From: CAYYIS01 sp964470965
Lineage (GTDB): Bacteria; JAAXHH01; JABIQT01
Reading direction: 5' to 3'
Length of the DNA stretch: 64,000 nt
Assembly (NCBI GenBank): GCA_964470965.1
Contig: CAYYIS010000007.1
Location: 1-64,000 of the forward strand
The number at the start of each line of letters is the position of its first letter. Position 1 is the stretch's first letter. Below the pieces are notes generated by a model that made no database searches, was not told where the DNA came from, and saw only the letters and a program-made list of their open reading frames with translations. Positions 44,248 through 53,393 of the stretch are shown piece after piece. Both the position numbers and the translations under genes were made by a program.

Positions 44248-45765
44248 GTGTCTATATACCGTGTGCGTATCCTTTTGCTCCTCCTTCTCCTCGGATTTAC
44301 GGTTGGAATAAAAGCCCAGTCCAATGTTGTGAGCGGAACACAGTATAACCGGCTCGTGGTCCGCAATGCAATTATTGTTGACGGTAACGGTACGCCCGCT
44401 ATCGGACCCTTCGACATCGTGGTGGAGGGTAACATTATTACCTCTATAGTACCGCTCGATCCGGTGGCGTTGAAGAGCGGCACTGCCAATCGGCCCGAGG
44501 GCGACCGAGAAATCGATGCGTCAGGCAAGTACGTACTGCCCGGTCTGATAAACGCACACGGCCACGTGCAGGAATCACGGGGAGGGGTCGATCAGCCGCT
44601 GGAATACGAATTGAGTTTGTGGTTGGCCTGCGGCATTACGACGGTGCGGGATGTAGGCAGTAACACGGAGAAAACTCTGAAACTGCGTGCGGACAGTGAA
44701 GCTGGAAAGATCGCTGCACCGCGTCTTCTCGTGTATGCCCGATATAGTTTCCACCCAATTCCTCAAACGCCGGATCAGGCACGAAAACGTGTGCAGGATC
44801 TTAAAGCCTTAGGCGTAGACGGACTCAAGCTGTTCGGACTCGACCGGGATATCATGGAAGCGGTTCTGGATGAGGCACACAAGCTCGACCTGGGCATCGC
44901 CCATCACGCCGGAGTGGAAGAAACCAACGCCTGGGACGACATCGAATTCGGCACCACTAGTATCGAACACTGGTACGGTATTCCCGACGCCGCCATTGTA
45001 GACGGTGTGCAGAATTTTCCGTCGTCATACAATTATAACGACGAGGTCGATAGGTTCCGGTACGCCGGTCATCTGTGGCGTGAGGCGGATCCAGAACGGC
45101 TTGTTAAAGTGCTGGACGGCATGGTGGAAGCTGGCGTGGCCTGGGTTCCCACTATGGAAATCTACGAGGCCAGCCGTGATCTGCAGCGGGCTCAAACCCA
45201 GCCTTGGTTCAATGAATATCTGCATCCCACACTCGAACAGTATTTCAAGCCCGATCCAGCCCACCATGGATCGTACTTTTTGGGGTGGACCTCAACGGAC
45301 GAGACGTTTTGGAAAGAGAATTACCGCATCTGGATGGAGACCCTGCGTGAGTTCGAACGGCGTGGCGGGCTAATCGGCGTCGGTGAAGACGCAGGATTCA
45401 TCTACCAGATGTATGGCTTTGGACTGTTGCGAGAACTGGAGTTGCATCAGGAGGCCGGTTTTCATCCCATCAAGGTGATTCAGCACGCCACCGGAAACAA
45501 CGCAAAAATTCTGCGCCGGGAGAACCTGATCGGTCGTGTAAGAGTCGGATTCAGGGCCGATATGATCGTGGTCAACGGCAATCCGCTCGAAGATATGAAA
45601 GTGCTGTACCCCACCGGCGTGGAACGCATCATCGACGGCAAAGCCATACGCACCGGCGGTATCGAATGGACCATCAAAAACGGTATCCCTTACCATGCGC
45701 CCTCTATGCTCAAACGAGCCGGTGAACTGGTGTCGCAAGCCCGTGCAGAACAGGCGAGTCGTTAG
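44248..45765 (+). CDS. Exported metal-dependent amidohydrolase
   Basis: A 505-residue amidohydrolase with an N-terminal signal peptide (MSIYRVRILLLLLLLGFTVG). The frame starts at GTG with an AAAGGAG site. The HxH pair is LINAHGHVQES, further ligands lie in GLKLFG (Lys or bridging), IAHHAGVEE, and SIEHWYG, with the Asp in GVGEDAGFIY. It belongs with prolidase- or imidazolonepropionase-like periplasmic members of the family that hydrolyse cyclic amides or dipeptides. Substrate unknown. Confidence 0.9.
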   Translation: MSIYRVRILLLLLLLGFTVGIKAQSNVVSGTQYNRLVVRNAIIVDGNGTPAIGPFDIVVEGNIITSIVPLDPVALKSGTANRPEGDREIDASGKYVLPGLINAHGHVQESRGGVDQPLEYELSLWLACGITTVRDVGSNTEKTLKLRADSEAGKIAAPRLLVYARYSFHPIPQTPDQARKRVQDLKALGVDGLKLFGLDRDIMEAVLDEAHKLDLGIAHHAGVEETNAWDDIEFGTTSIEHWYGIPDAAIVDGVQNFPSSYNYNDEVDRFRYAGHLWREADPERLVKVLDGMVEAGVAWVPTMEIYEASRDLQRAQTQPWFNEYLHPTLEQYFKPDPAHHGSYFLGWTSTDETFWKENYRIWMETLREFERRGGLIGVGEDAGFIYQMYGFGLLRELELHQEAGFHPIKVIQHATGNNAKILRRENLIGRVRVGFRADMIVVNGNPLEDMKVLYPTGVERIIDGKAIRTGGIEWTIKNGIPYHAPSMLKRAGELVSQARAEQASR

Positions 45766-45912
45766 AGCGTGTTTGGAAAGACAGTCCGCAGGTTCAGGAA
45801 CGAGGGAAAAGGCCGATTCCAACGCCTCTAAAAGAACATATAAAAATGCAGGTCAACACGGGGATCGACATTTGCGGCCTATCGGCGTGAGATTGTATTA
45901 TTCAATCAGGCC

Positions 45913-46668
45913 TTAAGGCCCGTCGGTGTTCAAAAAAATCATCGTTTGTACCGTAGCGATGAAGTTTACGATTGCGTGGAGCGTGAGAGGCACATACAGG
46001 GAGCCGGTACGTACTCGGGCAACGGCCAGGAAGATACCCAGCGAGAAGACCAGCATCAGTTCATAATGGTCGTACTGTTGATGTATGAGCGTCCAGATTG
46101 TCGTTGTCAGCAGAACGGTTCCCGGCACACCCAGGCGAGATCGGCTGAACCCTCCGAAGAGAAATCCTCGAAAAAACACCTCCTCGAACAACGGCGCGCC
46201 AACCACCACCGCCAACCAGAACAGCGGAACGTAATAGGCCGTACGGTATGCCTCTACGATCACGTCCGGTACGACCGGACGACCGAGAGAAATTGTTATC
46301 CGGTCTCCGATTATCACCAGGACGACCACCAGAAATATCCACGTAATCATTGTTTTGACGGACACCGGAATCAAAGCAAGATGCTGTTTTACGGTTAATG
46401 TAGAACGTAGATGGAGCAGCAAGAACACCATGGCGGTACAAAGGATCCCGCTGCTGGTGGCGGCCACACCCAGTGCCAGTCCACTGTAAAAACGCAGGTC
46501 GATGCCTGACGCCGACGCAAAGGCCATTACAGACACAACCTGCACCGCGAAGAACCCGATCAATACTAGAAACCCGAAGCCGGCTGTGGCCATTGCACTC
46601 CAGGTGGGATGGACAGCCTCGCTATCCGCAGTTGTTCCGGTATTGGGTGTGTATGGGGTTGGAGTCAT
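45913..46668 (-). CDS. CPBP-family intramembrane metalloprotease
   Basis: A 251-residue membrane protease. The EExxxR motif is APLFEEVFFRGFLFG, and later His residues are in TLIHQQYDH and LTLHAIVNF. Six or so spans are present. CPBP members process prenylated or membrane proteins or give immunity. A long Thr-rich N-terminus precedes the first span, so a start at a later Met is possible. It lies 100 nt from the tail of the secreted fn3-like gene. Confidence 0.85.
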   Translation of the reverse strand: MTPTPYTPNTGTTADSEAVHPTWSAMATAGFGFLVLIGFFAVQVVSVMAFASASGIDLRFYSGLALGVAATSSGILCTAMVFLLLHLRSTLTVKQHLALIPVSVKTMITWIFLVVVLVIIGDRITISLGRPVVPDVIVEAYRTAYYVPLFWLAVVVGAPLFEEVFFRGFLFGGFSRSRLGVPGTVLLTTTIWTLIHQQYDHYELMLVFSLGIFLAVARVRTGSLYVPLTLHAIVNFIATVQTMIFLNTDGP

Positions 46669-46768
46669 AGGGATTTTTTACCAACATCATCTTCCGCATC
46701 GCCACATTATTCCCGGCCTCAATCCTGTAAAAATACACACCGCAGGCCATGTGGACACCGGAGGTATT
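46622..46768 (-). pseudogene. Read-through tail of the secretion-signal gene, beyond an in-frame stop
   Basis: Directly after the TAA at 46769-46771 the same frame continues for 48 codons to a TAG at 46622-46624. It reads NTSGVHMACGVYFYRIEAG then MRKMMLVK, which is the usual C-terminal ending of FlgD-like/type IX secretion tails (WNG...G.Y.Y.L...KMVLVK). So the stop separates the tail from its protein, by a point change or a sequencing error. Confidence 0.65.
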
Positions 46769-47890
46769 TTATCCGTTCCAGCGAATCTTGTGGAATCCCG
46801 CAGCCCGTTGTTGGCGATCGAGCAGTGCCACCTCCTCCTGGCCGAGCATGTTGTATACCCGTAGTGTCACGTTGCTGGTCTGCGCAAGCTCGAATCCGAT
46901 GGTGGTTGTGGGTTTGAACGGATTAGGGACGTTAGTCCGAAGAGCAAACGTCTGCGCTGCCGCACCGTCTCCCGGTATCGCCGTAATGTGATCCGGTGTA
47001 CCAGGCGGTGTGGTATCGGCCACAGTGGGCGTCTGGATGCTGTCGATCGGGCCCAGGACTGTAGGCGCCGGTGCGCGAGGGTCGAACACGTTTACGGAGC
47101 CGACCCAGATGTAATGTTTCTTACCCAGGCCCAATCCGGGAATCGCGAGCGCGTGCGTCCGCCTGACGGTCTGGGTTCCCACCGTGTGCCCGATAGCATT
47201 GGCCGTATCATATTCTACAAAGCTGGAACCAAGCCGGTCGGTATTCCAGGAAAGCCTCCGCGTAGCTCGGCTGCTTCCGGCTCCTGCCTGGCCAGTGACG
47301 TTGGTGATGTTCAGTGCCGATGTATCGACGACCGCCAGGGTGGTGACAACCCTGATATGGCAGCGTATGGAGGAGATCGATTCCAGATAGATGGCAGGCG
47401 CTGATTCATCCGATGCGTTCCCCGTAGAAGCCACAAAGACCCCATTCTGCACCGGATCGTTGTGGCTGTGGTCGATGGAACCGACTACATATTTCACCGT
47501 TGCGTTGAAAGTTAGATTCTGGATTGTCACGCGGTGGACGGTGACCAGTTGGGGATCTCTTATCAGGTTCGCTAGGTTATTGTTGGTACCGAACCGGACG
47601 TCACTCGTACTGAATTCATCTGTCTCCCACTTAATCACCAGTCGGCCCGAAGTGCGGCTTATCACGGACGGTCCATTGAGAATGACCGACTCCCGGGTAA
47701 ACGGTGCTGAGTTGGTCGAGAACCGGCCTTCAGCGCCCGGCAGGTCGGTTTTCCAGATCACGAATGCGCTGGTGGCCTTCGGCTCTATTGCCGGTCCCCC
47801 GATGATGGCCGGAGGCAGGGATTCTGGCCTGGCGGAGGATGCGGACGAGACAGAAACAATTAAACTGATACAAAAAAACCTATAGCTCAA
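46769..47890 (-). CDS. Secreted fibronectin III-like protein with interrupted C-terminal secretion tail
   Basis: A 373-residue protein with a signal peptide (start at TTG, MSYRFFCISLIVSVSSASS). Fibronectin type III-like repeats follow, e.g. RLVIKWETDEFSTSDVRFG near the N-terminus and a second copy around GSSFVEYDTANAI. The C-terminus has TNVPNPFKPTTTIGFELAQ then VYNMLGQEEVALLD and HKIRWNG, the start of an FlgD-like/type IX secretion tail. The frame ends at a TAA after WNG, before the final strand of the tail. The start is TTG without a strong Shine-Dalgarno. Confidence 0.78.
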   Translation of the reverse strand: MSYRFFCISLIVSVSSASSARPESLPPAIIGGPAIEPKATSAFVIWKTDLPGAEGRFSTNSAPFTRESVILNGPSVISRTSGRLVIKWETDEFSTSDVRFGTNNNLANLIRDPQLVTVHRVTIQNLTFNATVKYVVGSIDHSHNDPVQNGVFVASTGNASDESAPAIYLESISSIRCHIRVVTTLAVVDTSALNITNVTGQAGAGSSRATRRLSWNTDRLGSSFVEYDTANAIGHTVGTQTVRRTHALAIPGLGLGKKHYIWVGSVNVFDPRAPAPTVLGPIDSIQTPTVADTTPPGTPDHITAIPGDGAAAQTFALRTNVPNPFKPTTTIGFELAQTSNVTLRVYNMLGQEEVALLDRQQRAAGFHKIRWNG

Positions 47891-48015
47891 GGATGGTTTC
47901 CAGATCGAATGTATGAGGGTGATGGATCTAAAGAGAATACAGAATCGATGTCATAAAGATAATAAAATCCCTGCAGATGAGACCGTCAAATGACGAAGAT
48001 CACGGATTGGAAGGA

Positions 48016-49629
48016 TCAATACCGCAAACCGATGTAAAGTGATTCGTCTACAGGCACTGTTAGGACCATCGGTTCCCGGTGGGCGAGCCAGCTGTCGATG
48101 GCAGACTGGACGCCCTGCATATCGACGGCTGTTTCGCCTCTTACACCGAATCCTTCCGCGATTTTTGCCCAGTCCACGGGTAAAAAGTCCACGCCCCGGT
48201 TGGGCATTTTACGTAGATTCTGGGCGAATTTTATGATAGCCAGCGATGCATCGCAAAGGACGATGAACAGGGGTGCGGTCTCCATTCGCCGCACCGTTTC
48301 CAGTTCCTGCACCATCATAGCGAAGGCGCCGTCACCGGTGATACTTACCACTGGCTGATCGGGCCGCACCAGTGAGGCGGCCATAGCGGATGCGGCACCG
48401 TGGCCCATTGATGAAAGGCCGTTGGACATAAGAAACGTATTCGGTTGGGGTGCCCGCCAGACCTGCGCGAGTACATTTTTGTGTGCGCCGACATCGCCTG
48501 ACACAATCGTGTGTTCCGGGAGCATTTCGCGTAACGAGGCGATAAGGTGGTAGGGTGAAAAACCCTTGGCAGTGGTCTCTGTTACGGGACGGATTGCGCC
48601 TACCACCCGCTCTCTCAAGTCTTGAATCGCCGAATCTTCCCATTCGATACCGCCGTGGTACGCCTCTTCCAGCCGATGGATCAGAATCGAAACATTACCG
48701 GTGCATTCCGCTCGGGGTTTAAATTGACCGTACCCGACCGGGCCGTCAGCGATGGCGTAAAACGGAGCATCGAAATGCCAATTTTTCGAGGATTCGACCG
48801 GATCGAAGCCGACACCCAGGATGCAGTCGCTGTCCTCCAGCCATTCGGCGATGTGCATGTCCCCTGCGGCGGGCAGGACATGGCCCAGAAACCTTGCGCC
48901 CAGAGGATCTCCGATGCCTTTTCCCTGGCATGTGATCACATACGGGATACCGGTTTCCCGGAAGAACCGCCGTACCGCTGCAGTATCCTTTGATGCCTGC
49001 ATGGCGATTCCGATTACTCCGATAGGTTTACGGGCATTGTTCAGGGCTTCTACGATGGTTTCGAACGCCCGGTCATCGGGTTCCGGCAGTGCCGGCGGTG
49101 GCGGCGGCGTGTCTCCCGGCCGGTCGGTTGCGCCTGTCATGTCCGATGGGATCGAGAGGTACACGGGCCCGCGAGGAGGAGTGACAGCGACTCGGATTGC
49201 CTCCTGGATAGTATGGACTGTGCCGGCACCGTCGAGGGCGACAGACCACTTGGTGATGGGAGCAAACAGGTCGTTGAGGGGGAGGTTCTGTTTATTGCTC
49301 AGGTGACTACGGCCCACGGCGGTGCGGGCGGAAAAGGCCAGGAGCGGATCGCGGTCCAGAAAAGCGGACCCGACACCGAGCACCAGGTTGCATGCCCCCG
49401 GACCCAATGTGGCCAGGCACGCGCCGGGTATACCGGTCATTCGGCCGATTGTTCCGGCCATGAACGCCGCAGCTGATTCATGACCGGTCAGAACAAACGT
49501 GACTCCCTTTCCATGCAGGGCTTCCATCAATTCCACAACTTCACCACCCGGTTGACCGAAGATATATTCCACGCCACTATCGTGGAGCGGTTGGGCGATG
49601 GCTTCACCACAGGATTGTGTCACAGGCAA
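48016..49629 (-). CDS. Acetolactate synthase-like thiamine-diphosphate enzyme
   Basis: A 537-residue three-domain ThDP enzyme. The catalytic Glu is in VLTGHESAAAFMAG, FAD/middle-domain features in KPIGVIGIAMQA, and the GDG motif in VSITGDGAFAMMVQELET. The residues that usually form the metal-binding NN (about 25 positions after GDG) are CDAS here. Such enzymes carboligate or decarboxylate 2-keto acids; without the ilvN-type small subunit nearby, biosynthetic acetolactate synthase is less likely. Start is a TTG with an AAAGGA site; GTG two codons later is an alternative. Confidence 0.85.
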   Translation of the reverse strand: MPVTQSCGEAIAQPLHDSGVEYIFGQPGGEVVELMEALHGKGVTFVLTGHESAAAFMAGTIGRMTGIPGACLATLGPGACNLVLGVGSAFLDRDPLLAFSARTAVGRSHLSNKQNLPLNDLFAPITKWSVALDGAGTVHTIQEAIRVAVTPPRGPVYLSIPSDMTGATDRPGDTPPPPPALPEPDDRAFETIVEALNNARKPIGVIGIAMQASKDTAAVRRFFRETGIPYVITCQGKGIGDPLGARFLGHVLPAAGDMHIAEWLEDSDCILGVGFDPVESSKNWHFDAPFYAIADGPVGYGQFKPRAECTGNVSILIHRLEEAYHGGIEWEDSAIQDLRERVVGAIRPVTETTAKGFSPYHLIASLREMLPEHTIVSGDVGAHKNVLAQVWRAPQPNTFLMSNGLSSMGHGAASAMAASLVRPDQPVVSITGDGAFAMMVQELETVRRMETAPLFIVLCDASLAIIKFAQNLRKMPNRGVDFLPVDWAKIAEGFGVRGETAVDMQGVQSAIDSWLAHREPMVLTVPVDESLYIGLRY

Positions 49630-49704
49630 AGTCGGATCCTTTCTGATGGTTTAATCCTGTTAATTTCTAACACATTATGTCTTCACTCGACTGGAGCATT
49701 GTTT

Positions 49705-50160
49705 CTACCCTGTGGGTGCCTCAGCCGGTTCTCCGGTCGATTCAGACCGCCGTCCAAAAATACGGAATCCCCGGCCGGAGAGATCTTCCAATGTCATGTA
49801 GCGGGTCGTTACGAGAACCGGCGTCTTCACGGTGGCGAACAGGACGCCGAATCCTAAATAGATTGCCATCGGTATCAGGAACTGGGCCTGGAGGCTTTTA
49901 TCAAGAAGGATAGACGTAAGGCCCGCGAACGTGGTCAGGAAGGTTAGAAGCACCGGGTGGGAACGGGACATACCGATGGTACGGATTACCTCCTCAACTC
50001 TCGTATCGGTCTTCCCGCCCACATTGATCTCATCAACCTGGGCCGGGCTGTTGTTCACCACCACGCGGGCCATGGCTACCAGGCCAGACATTGGTAGAAA
50101 CGTCAGGTTCAATCTCATTATAATGTGGCCCAACACAGCACTGATGAGCCCGAACGGAGT
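49705..50160 (-). pseudogene. Remnant of an RND efflux transporter (C-terminal end)
   Basis: About 152 codons in one frame matching the C-terminus of AcrB/CusA-type pumps: PFGLISAVLGHIIMRLNLTFL, GLVAMARVVVNNSPAQVDEI, RSHPVLLTFLTTFAGLTSILL and QAQFLIPMAIYLGFGVLFATV followed by a final LEDLSGRGF tail. The pump normally exceeds 1000 residues, so the rest is missing. The remnant abuts the glnE fragment exactly at its stop codon (50160-50162). It is probably a deletion or recombination junction. Confidence 0.75.
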
Positions 50161-51737
50161 TACAGCGCGCTGTGAAAAATCCGCTCGTAGATCCGCCGGA
50201 CGCGGTTGGTATGAACAGAATAATGTGACAGGAGTAGATCGGCGGACTCGTGAATGCCGTGGCCCTGGATACCCATCATACGGGCGAGGACTGACCGGTC
50301 ATGTATGTCGGTGGGGATTTCGTGAGTCCGGTGCCCGGAGGTTATCTGGATCCGATTTTCCAGGTCGCGCAGGAACAGGTAGGCGTCCTGCAGACATGCC
50401 ACTTCGTGGTCTGCCAGATATCCCTGTGAAGCGGTCCATGACAGGGCCGTCAGTGTGCGGCGCTCCCAGGGCCAGCGGCAGGCTCCGGCGTGGATCAGCT
50501 GGAATCCCTGAGTGATGAACTCAATCTCACGGATGCCGCCTGGACCGAGTTTTACGTGATGTTCACCGCTACCTTTTTCGAGCAGCGCATGGGCGATCTT
50601 CTCCCTGCTCCGGTTGATTTCGTCCAGAATCAGAGGGTCCGACTCCGGTTGGAACACAAACGGTTCTATCGCATCCAGAAACTCCTGTCCTACAGCATAA
50701 CTGCCGGCGAGCGGCCTGGCTTTAATCAGAGCCTGCCGCTCCCAGATTTGACCTCTCGTGTGATAATGCTGCCGGTAGCTGTCGACAGCACTGGCGATAT
50801 CGCCAGTGCGTCCTTCCGGACGAAGACGCAGGTCCACACGGAACACTAGACCGTCCGGTGTGATGCGACCTATGGCATCAGTGATCCGGCGTGCCAGTTT
50901 TATATAATATTCATAAGTGGATAAGCCGGATCGGGACGCCTTTCCTTTCGGAGAATCGTATACGTAGAGAATATCGATATCTGAACTGAAATTCAGTTCC
51001 TGTCCCCCCAATTTCCCCATGCCGATGACCGCGAATTCGCTCGGTCGTCCATCTGGAAGCAGCGGTTCTCCGTGCCGTCCGGTCAACTCCCGGGCGCTTA
51101 ATTCAAGAGCGCCCTGAAGGCACACATCCGCCACGTCGGATAACCTGCGCAGGATGCCCGACGTGTCCACCAGCTTCATCAGGTCACATATAGCAATATG
51201 GAGATATTCCTGCCGTTTGAACGTGCGCAGGGCCGTCAGCCCCCCTTCGAATGTGTCCGTCCCTTCGATCATCGCAGACAGCCGTCCGGACAAAACTTCC
51301 ACACTGCTGAATGATCGCCAGCGGGAATCGGAGAGCAGGGAGAGTACAAACTCCGGGTCCTGGATGATGTCCATGCTCAATGACTGGCTGCAGGCGCAGA
51401 TACCAACGAGAGCATTCGTCTCATCAGGTTGATCAGCTAACAGGCGCAGGAAGGATACGGCGATGGTGTCGTTTTTCTGCGTTAGCAGCGTGTAGATATT
51501 GTTCAATGCCCGATTGGGGTCATATGAGTCTACGATGGCCCCAAGAAGAGAGGGCAACGGCTTCCGGTCTGAGGCCAGACCGGAAGCTCGTTGCCCTATT
51601 TCATAGAGCAACATGCCAGCGGCATTGGGTTCCCGGAAACCGGCTTTCTGTAGTTGCGACAGAATTGCCGGTTCGGTCCCAATCTGGAGCTGAGAGGCCA
51701 TCGAATTTAGAAGAGGTTTCATGATGCCGTCGCCCAT
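50160..51737 (-). CDS. glnE: Truncated glutamine synthetase adenylyl-removing/adenylyltransferase (GlnE), first half only
   Basis: A 525-residue protein that equals the N-terminal adenylyl-removing half of GlnE, which is normally about 950 residues. The first nucleotidyltransferase site is FAVIGMGKLGGQELNFSSDID (residues about 236-255), followed by the ELRLRPEGRTGDIA block and the GlnD-like helical linker. The second (adenylylating) domain is absent: the frame stops after YERIFHSAL. Start taken at 51737 (AAGGG site), 9 nt behind glnA. Whether a deletion or a natural one-function variant cannot be told here. Confidence 0.82.
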   Translation of the reverse strand: MGDGIMKPLLNSMASQLQIGTEPAILSQLQKAGFREPNAAGMLLYEIGQRASGLASDRKPLPSLLGAIVDSYDPNRALNNIYTLLTQKNDTIAVSFLRLLADQPDETNALVGICACSQSLSMDIIQDPEFVLSLLSDSRWRSFSSVEVLSGRLSAMIEGTDTFEGGLTALRTFKRQEYLHIAICDLMKLVDTSGILRRLSDVADVCLQGALELSARELTGRHGEPLLPDGRPSEFAVIGMGKLGGQELNFSSDIDILYVYDSPKGKASRSGLSTYEYYIKLARRITDAIGRITPDGLVFRVDLRLRPEGRTGDIASAVDSYRQHYHTRGQIWERQALIKARPLAGSYAVGQEFLDAIEPFVFQPESDPLILDEINRSREKIAHALLEKGSGEHHVKLGPGGIREIEFITQGFQLIHAGACRWPWERRTLTALSWTASQGYLADHEVACLQDAYLFLRDLENRIQITSGHRTHEIPTDIHDRSVLARMMGIQGHGIHESADLLLSHYSVHTNRVRRIYERIFHSAL

Positions 51738-51745
51738 CACTACCC

Positions 51746-53161
51746 TTAAATGTCGTAGTAGAGCGCAAATTCCCACGGGTGCGGTCGCAGCCGGATGGCA
51801 TCAATTTCGTTTTCACGCTTGTAGTCGATCCAGGTCTGAATCACATCTTCCGTGAATACGTCGCCTCGCAGCAGAAATGCATGATCCGCTTCGAGCGCAT
51901 CGAGAGCCTCTGCCAGATCACCCGGCGTGTTCTTGACTTCCGAGGCCTGTTCCGGCTCGAGATCATAGAGATCCAAATCGATCGGATCGGGAGGCTCGAT
52001 ACGGTTTTCGATGCCGTCCAGGCCGGCCATGAGCATGGCGGAGAACGCCAGGTAAGGGTTGCAGGACGGATCAGGCGATCGATATTCAATACGCTTGGCT
52101 TTTTCGCTCTTCGAATACGCGGGAATCCTTACGCAAGCGCTTCTATTCCGCTGTGAATAGATCAGGTTGATGGGCGCTTCATAGCCCGGCACCAAGCGGC
52201 GGTAGGAACTCGTTGTCGGGGCTGCAAAAGCCAGCACCGAAGCGGTGTGTTTAAGCAGACCGCCTATATAGTGGCGGGCCATGTCGCTGAGATCCGCATA
52301 CGTCCCGGCTTCGAAGAACTGATTGTTGCCGTCTTTCCAGAGACTCATGTGAACGTGCATCCCTGAACCGTTGTCCATAAACACCGGTTTGGGCATGAAT
52401 GTAACCGTTTTACCCGCCTGTAACGCCACGTTCTTGATTACATATTTGTACAGAATCTGCTTATCCGCCATACTCAGCAGTGTATCGTAGCGCAGGTCGA
52501 TCTCAGACTGCCCTGCCGTACCCACCTCATGGTGGTGTAGTTCGACAGTAACGCCTACCTGCTCCAGCACTTGTACCATTCTAGTCCGAAGGTCGTGCAG
52601 AGAATCACTCGGAGGGACCGGGAAATAACCCCGTTTGTAAGGGATTTTATAACCCAGGTTCGGACCTTCGTCACGGGCCGAATTCCACATGCCTTCCGAC
52701 GAATCCACCTGATAGAAGCCGGAATGGTTGTTCTGATCGAAGCGTATGTCATCGAAAATATAGAATTCGGCTTCCGGACCGAAATAGGCCACATCCGCCA
52801 GGCCGGACGCCTGCAGATAGGCCTCTGCCTTCTGGGCCACGTATCGGGGATCGCGGGTGTACATCTCCAGGGTCACGGGGTCCTTTACGTTGCAGGTCAG
52901 GACCAGTGTCGGCACTTCCATGAATGGATCCATCACCATAGTGTTGGGATCCGGAATCAGGATCATATCGCTTTTGTCAATGGTCTGAAAACCACGGATA
53001 CTGGAACCGTCGAACCCGAGGCCTTCTTCGAAAATATCTTCGGTCATTTCGGAGATCGGCGTAGTGAAATGGTGCCAGATACCGGGCAGATCGATAAACC
53101 GGTAGTCGACCATCTCGGCGTTATTCTCCTTGGCAAATTTAAGTACGTCTCGTGGTGTCAC
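51746..53161 (-). CDS. glnA: Type I glutamine synthetase
   Basis: A 471-residue glutamine synthetase. Marks are the N-terminal DYRFIDLPGIWHHFT, FDGSSIRGF, FGPEAEFYIFDD (metal Glu), ELHHHEVGTAGQSEIDL, the KPVFMDNGSGMHVH loop, and NRSACVRIPAYS. The adenylylation Tyr is present in LDLYDLEPEQ, so the enzyme is of the GlnE-regulated beta type. Start is GTG at 53161 with an AAGGAG site. It is followed by the shortened glnE 9 nt downstream, so its covalent control may be altered. Confidence 0.94.
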   Translation of the reverse strand: MTPRDVLKFAKENNAEMVDYRFIDLPGIWHHFTTPISEMTEDIFEEGLGFDGSSIRGFQTIDKSDMILIPDPNTMVMDPFMEVPTLVLTCNVKDPVTLEMYTRDPRYVAQKAEAYLQASGLADVAYFGPEAEFYIFDDIRFDQNNHSGFYQVDSSEGMWNSARDEGPNLGYKIPYKRGYFPVPPSDSLHDLRTRMVQVLEQVGVTVELHHHEVGTAGQSEIDLRYDTLLSMADKQILYKYVIKNVALQAGKTVTFMPKPVFMDNGSGMHVHMSLWKDGNNQFFEAGTYADLSDMARHYIGGLLKHTASVLAFAAPTTSSYRRLVPGYEAPINLIYSQRNRSACVRIPAYSKSEKAKRIEYRSPDPSCNPYLAFSAMLMAGLDGIENRIEPPDPIDLDLYDLEPEQASEVKNTPGDLAEALDALEADHAFLLRGDVFTEDVIQTWIDYKRENEIDAIRLRPHPWEFALYYDI

Positions 53162-53220
53162 GAAGGACTCCTTCCATAATGGGGTGGCTGGGTGAATGAA
53201 GATGTATCTGTAAGATCGAA

Positions 53221-53240
53221 ATTGCAGTGTATTGCAGTGT
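53221..53240. repeat. Tandem 10-bp repeat
   Basis: ATTGCAGTGT occurs twice in direct succession, followed by a partial third copy (CCAGTGTATT). It lies 60 nt upstream of the glnA start. Confidence 0.7.
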
Positions 53241-53274
53241 ATCGACCAGTGTATTTCATAAAGATATGAATCAT

Positions 53275-53304
53275 TGTTTCAGGAATGTTTCAGAATCATT
53301 TCAT
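53275..53304. promoter_or_regulatory. Three 11-nt-spaced direct repeats, candidate response-regulator site
   Basis: TGTTTCAG at 53275-53282, TGTTTCAG at 53286-53293 and CATTTCAT at 53297-53304 recur every 11 nt, one DNA turn, like binding sites of OmpR/PhoB-type regulators. The region lies between glnA and the htrA-like promoter. Confidence 0.4.
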
Positions 53305-53364
53305 ACACATTAAATCACAGGTTAAAGTTTAAAAAAACAGGTGTGTCGGTGTAGGAAAAATATA

Positions 53365-53393
53365 TTGACTTCTCAACTTGTGGTCCTTATATA
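53365..53393 (+). promoter_or_regulatory. Sigma70-type promoter for the htrA-like gene
   Basis: TTGACT (53365-53370) and TATATA (53388-53393) with 17 nt between, about 115 nt before the start at 53509. Confidence 0.6.

Noticed and set aside
50160..51737. Genuine one-function GlnE as the preferred reading
   Set aside because: It remains possible, but the exact abutment to an RND remnant makes deletion or misassembly more likely.
53162..53365. Sigma54 promoter for glnA
   Set aside because: No TGGCAC-N5-TTGC-like element was found on the minus strand by eye.
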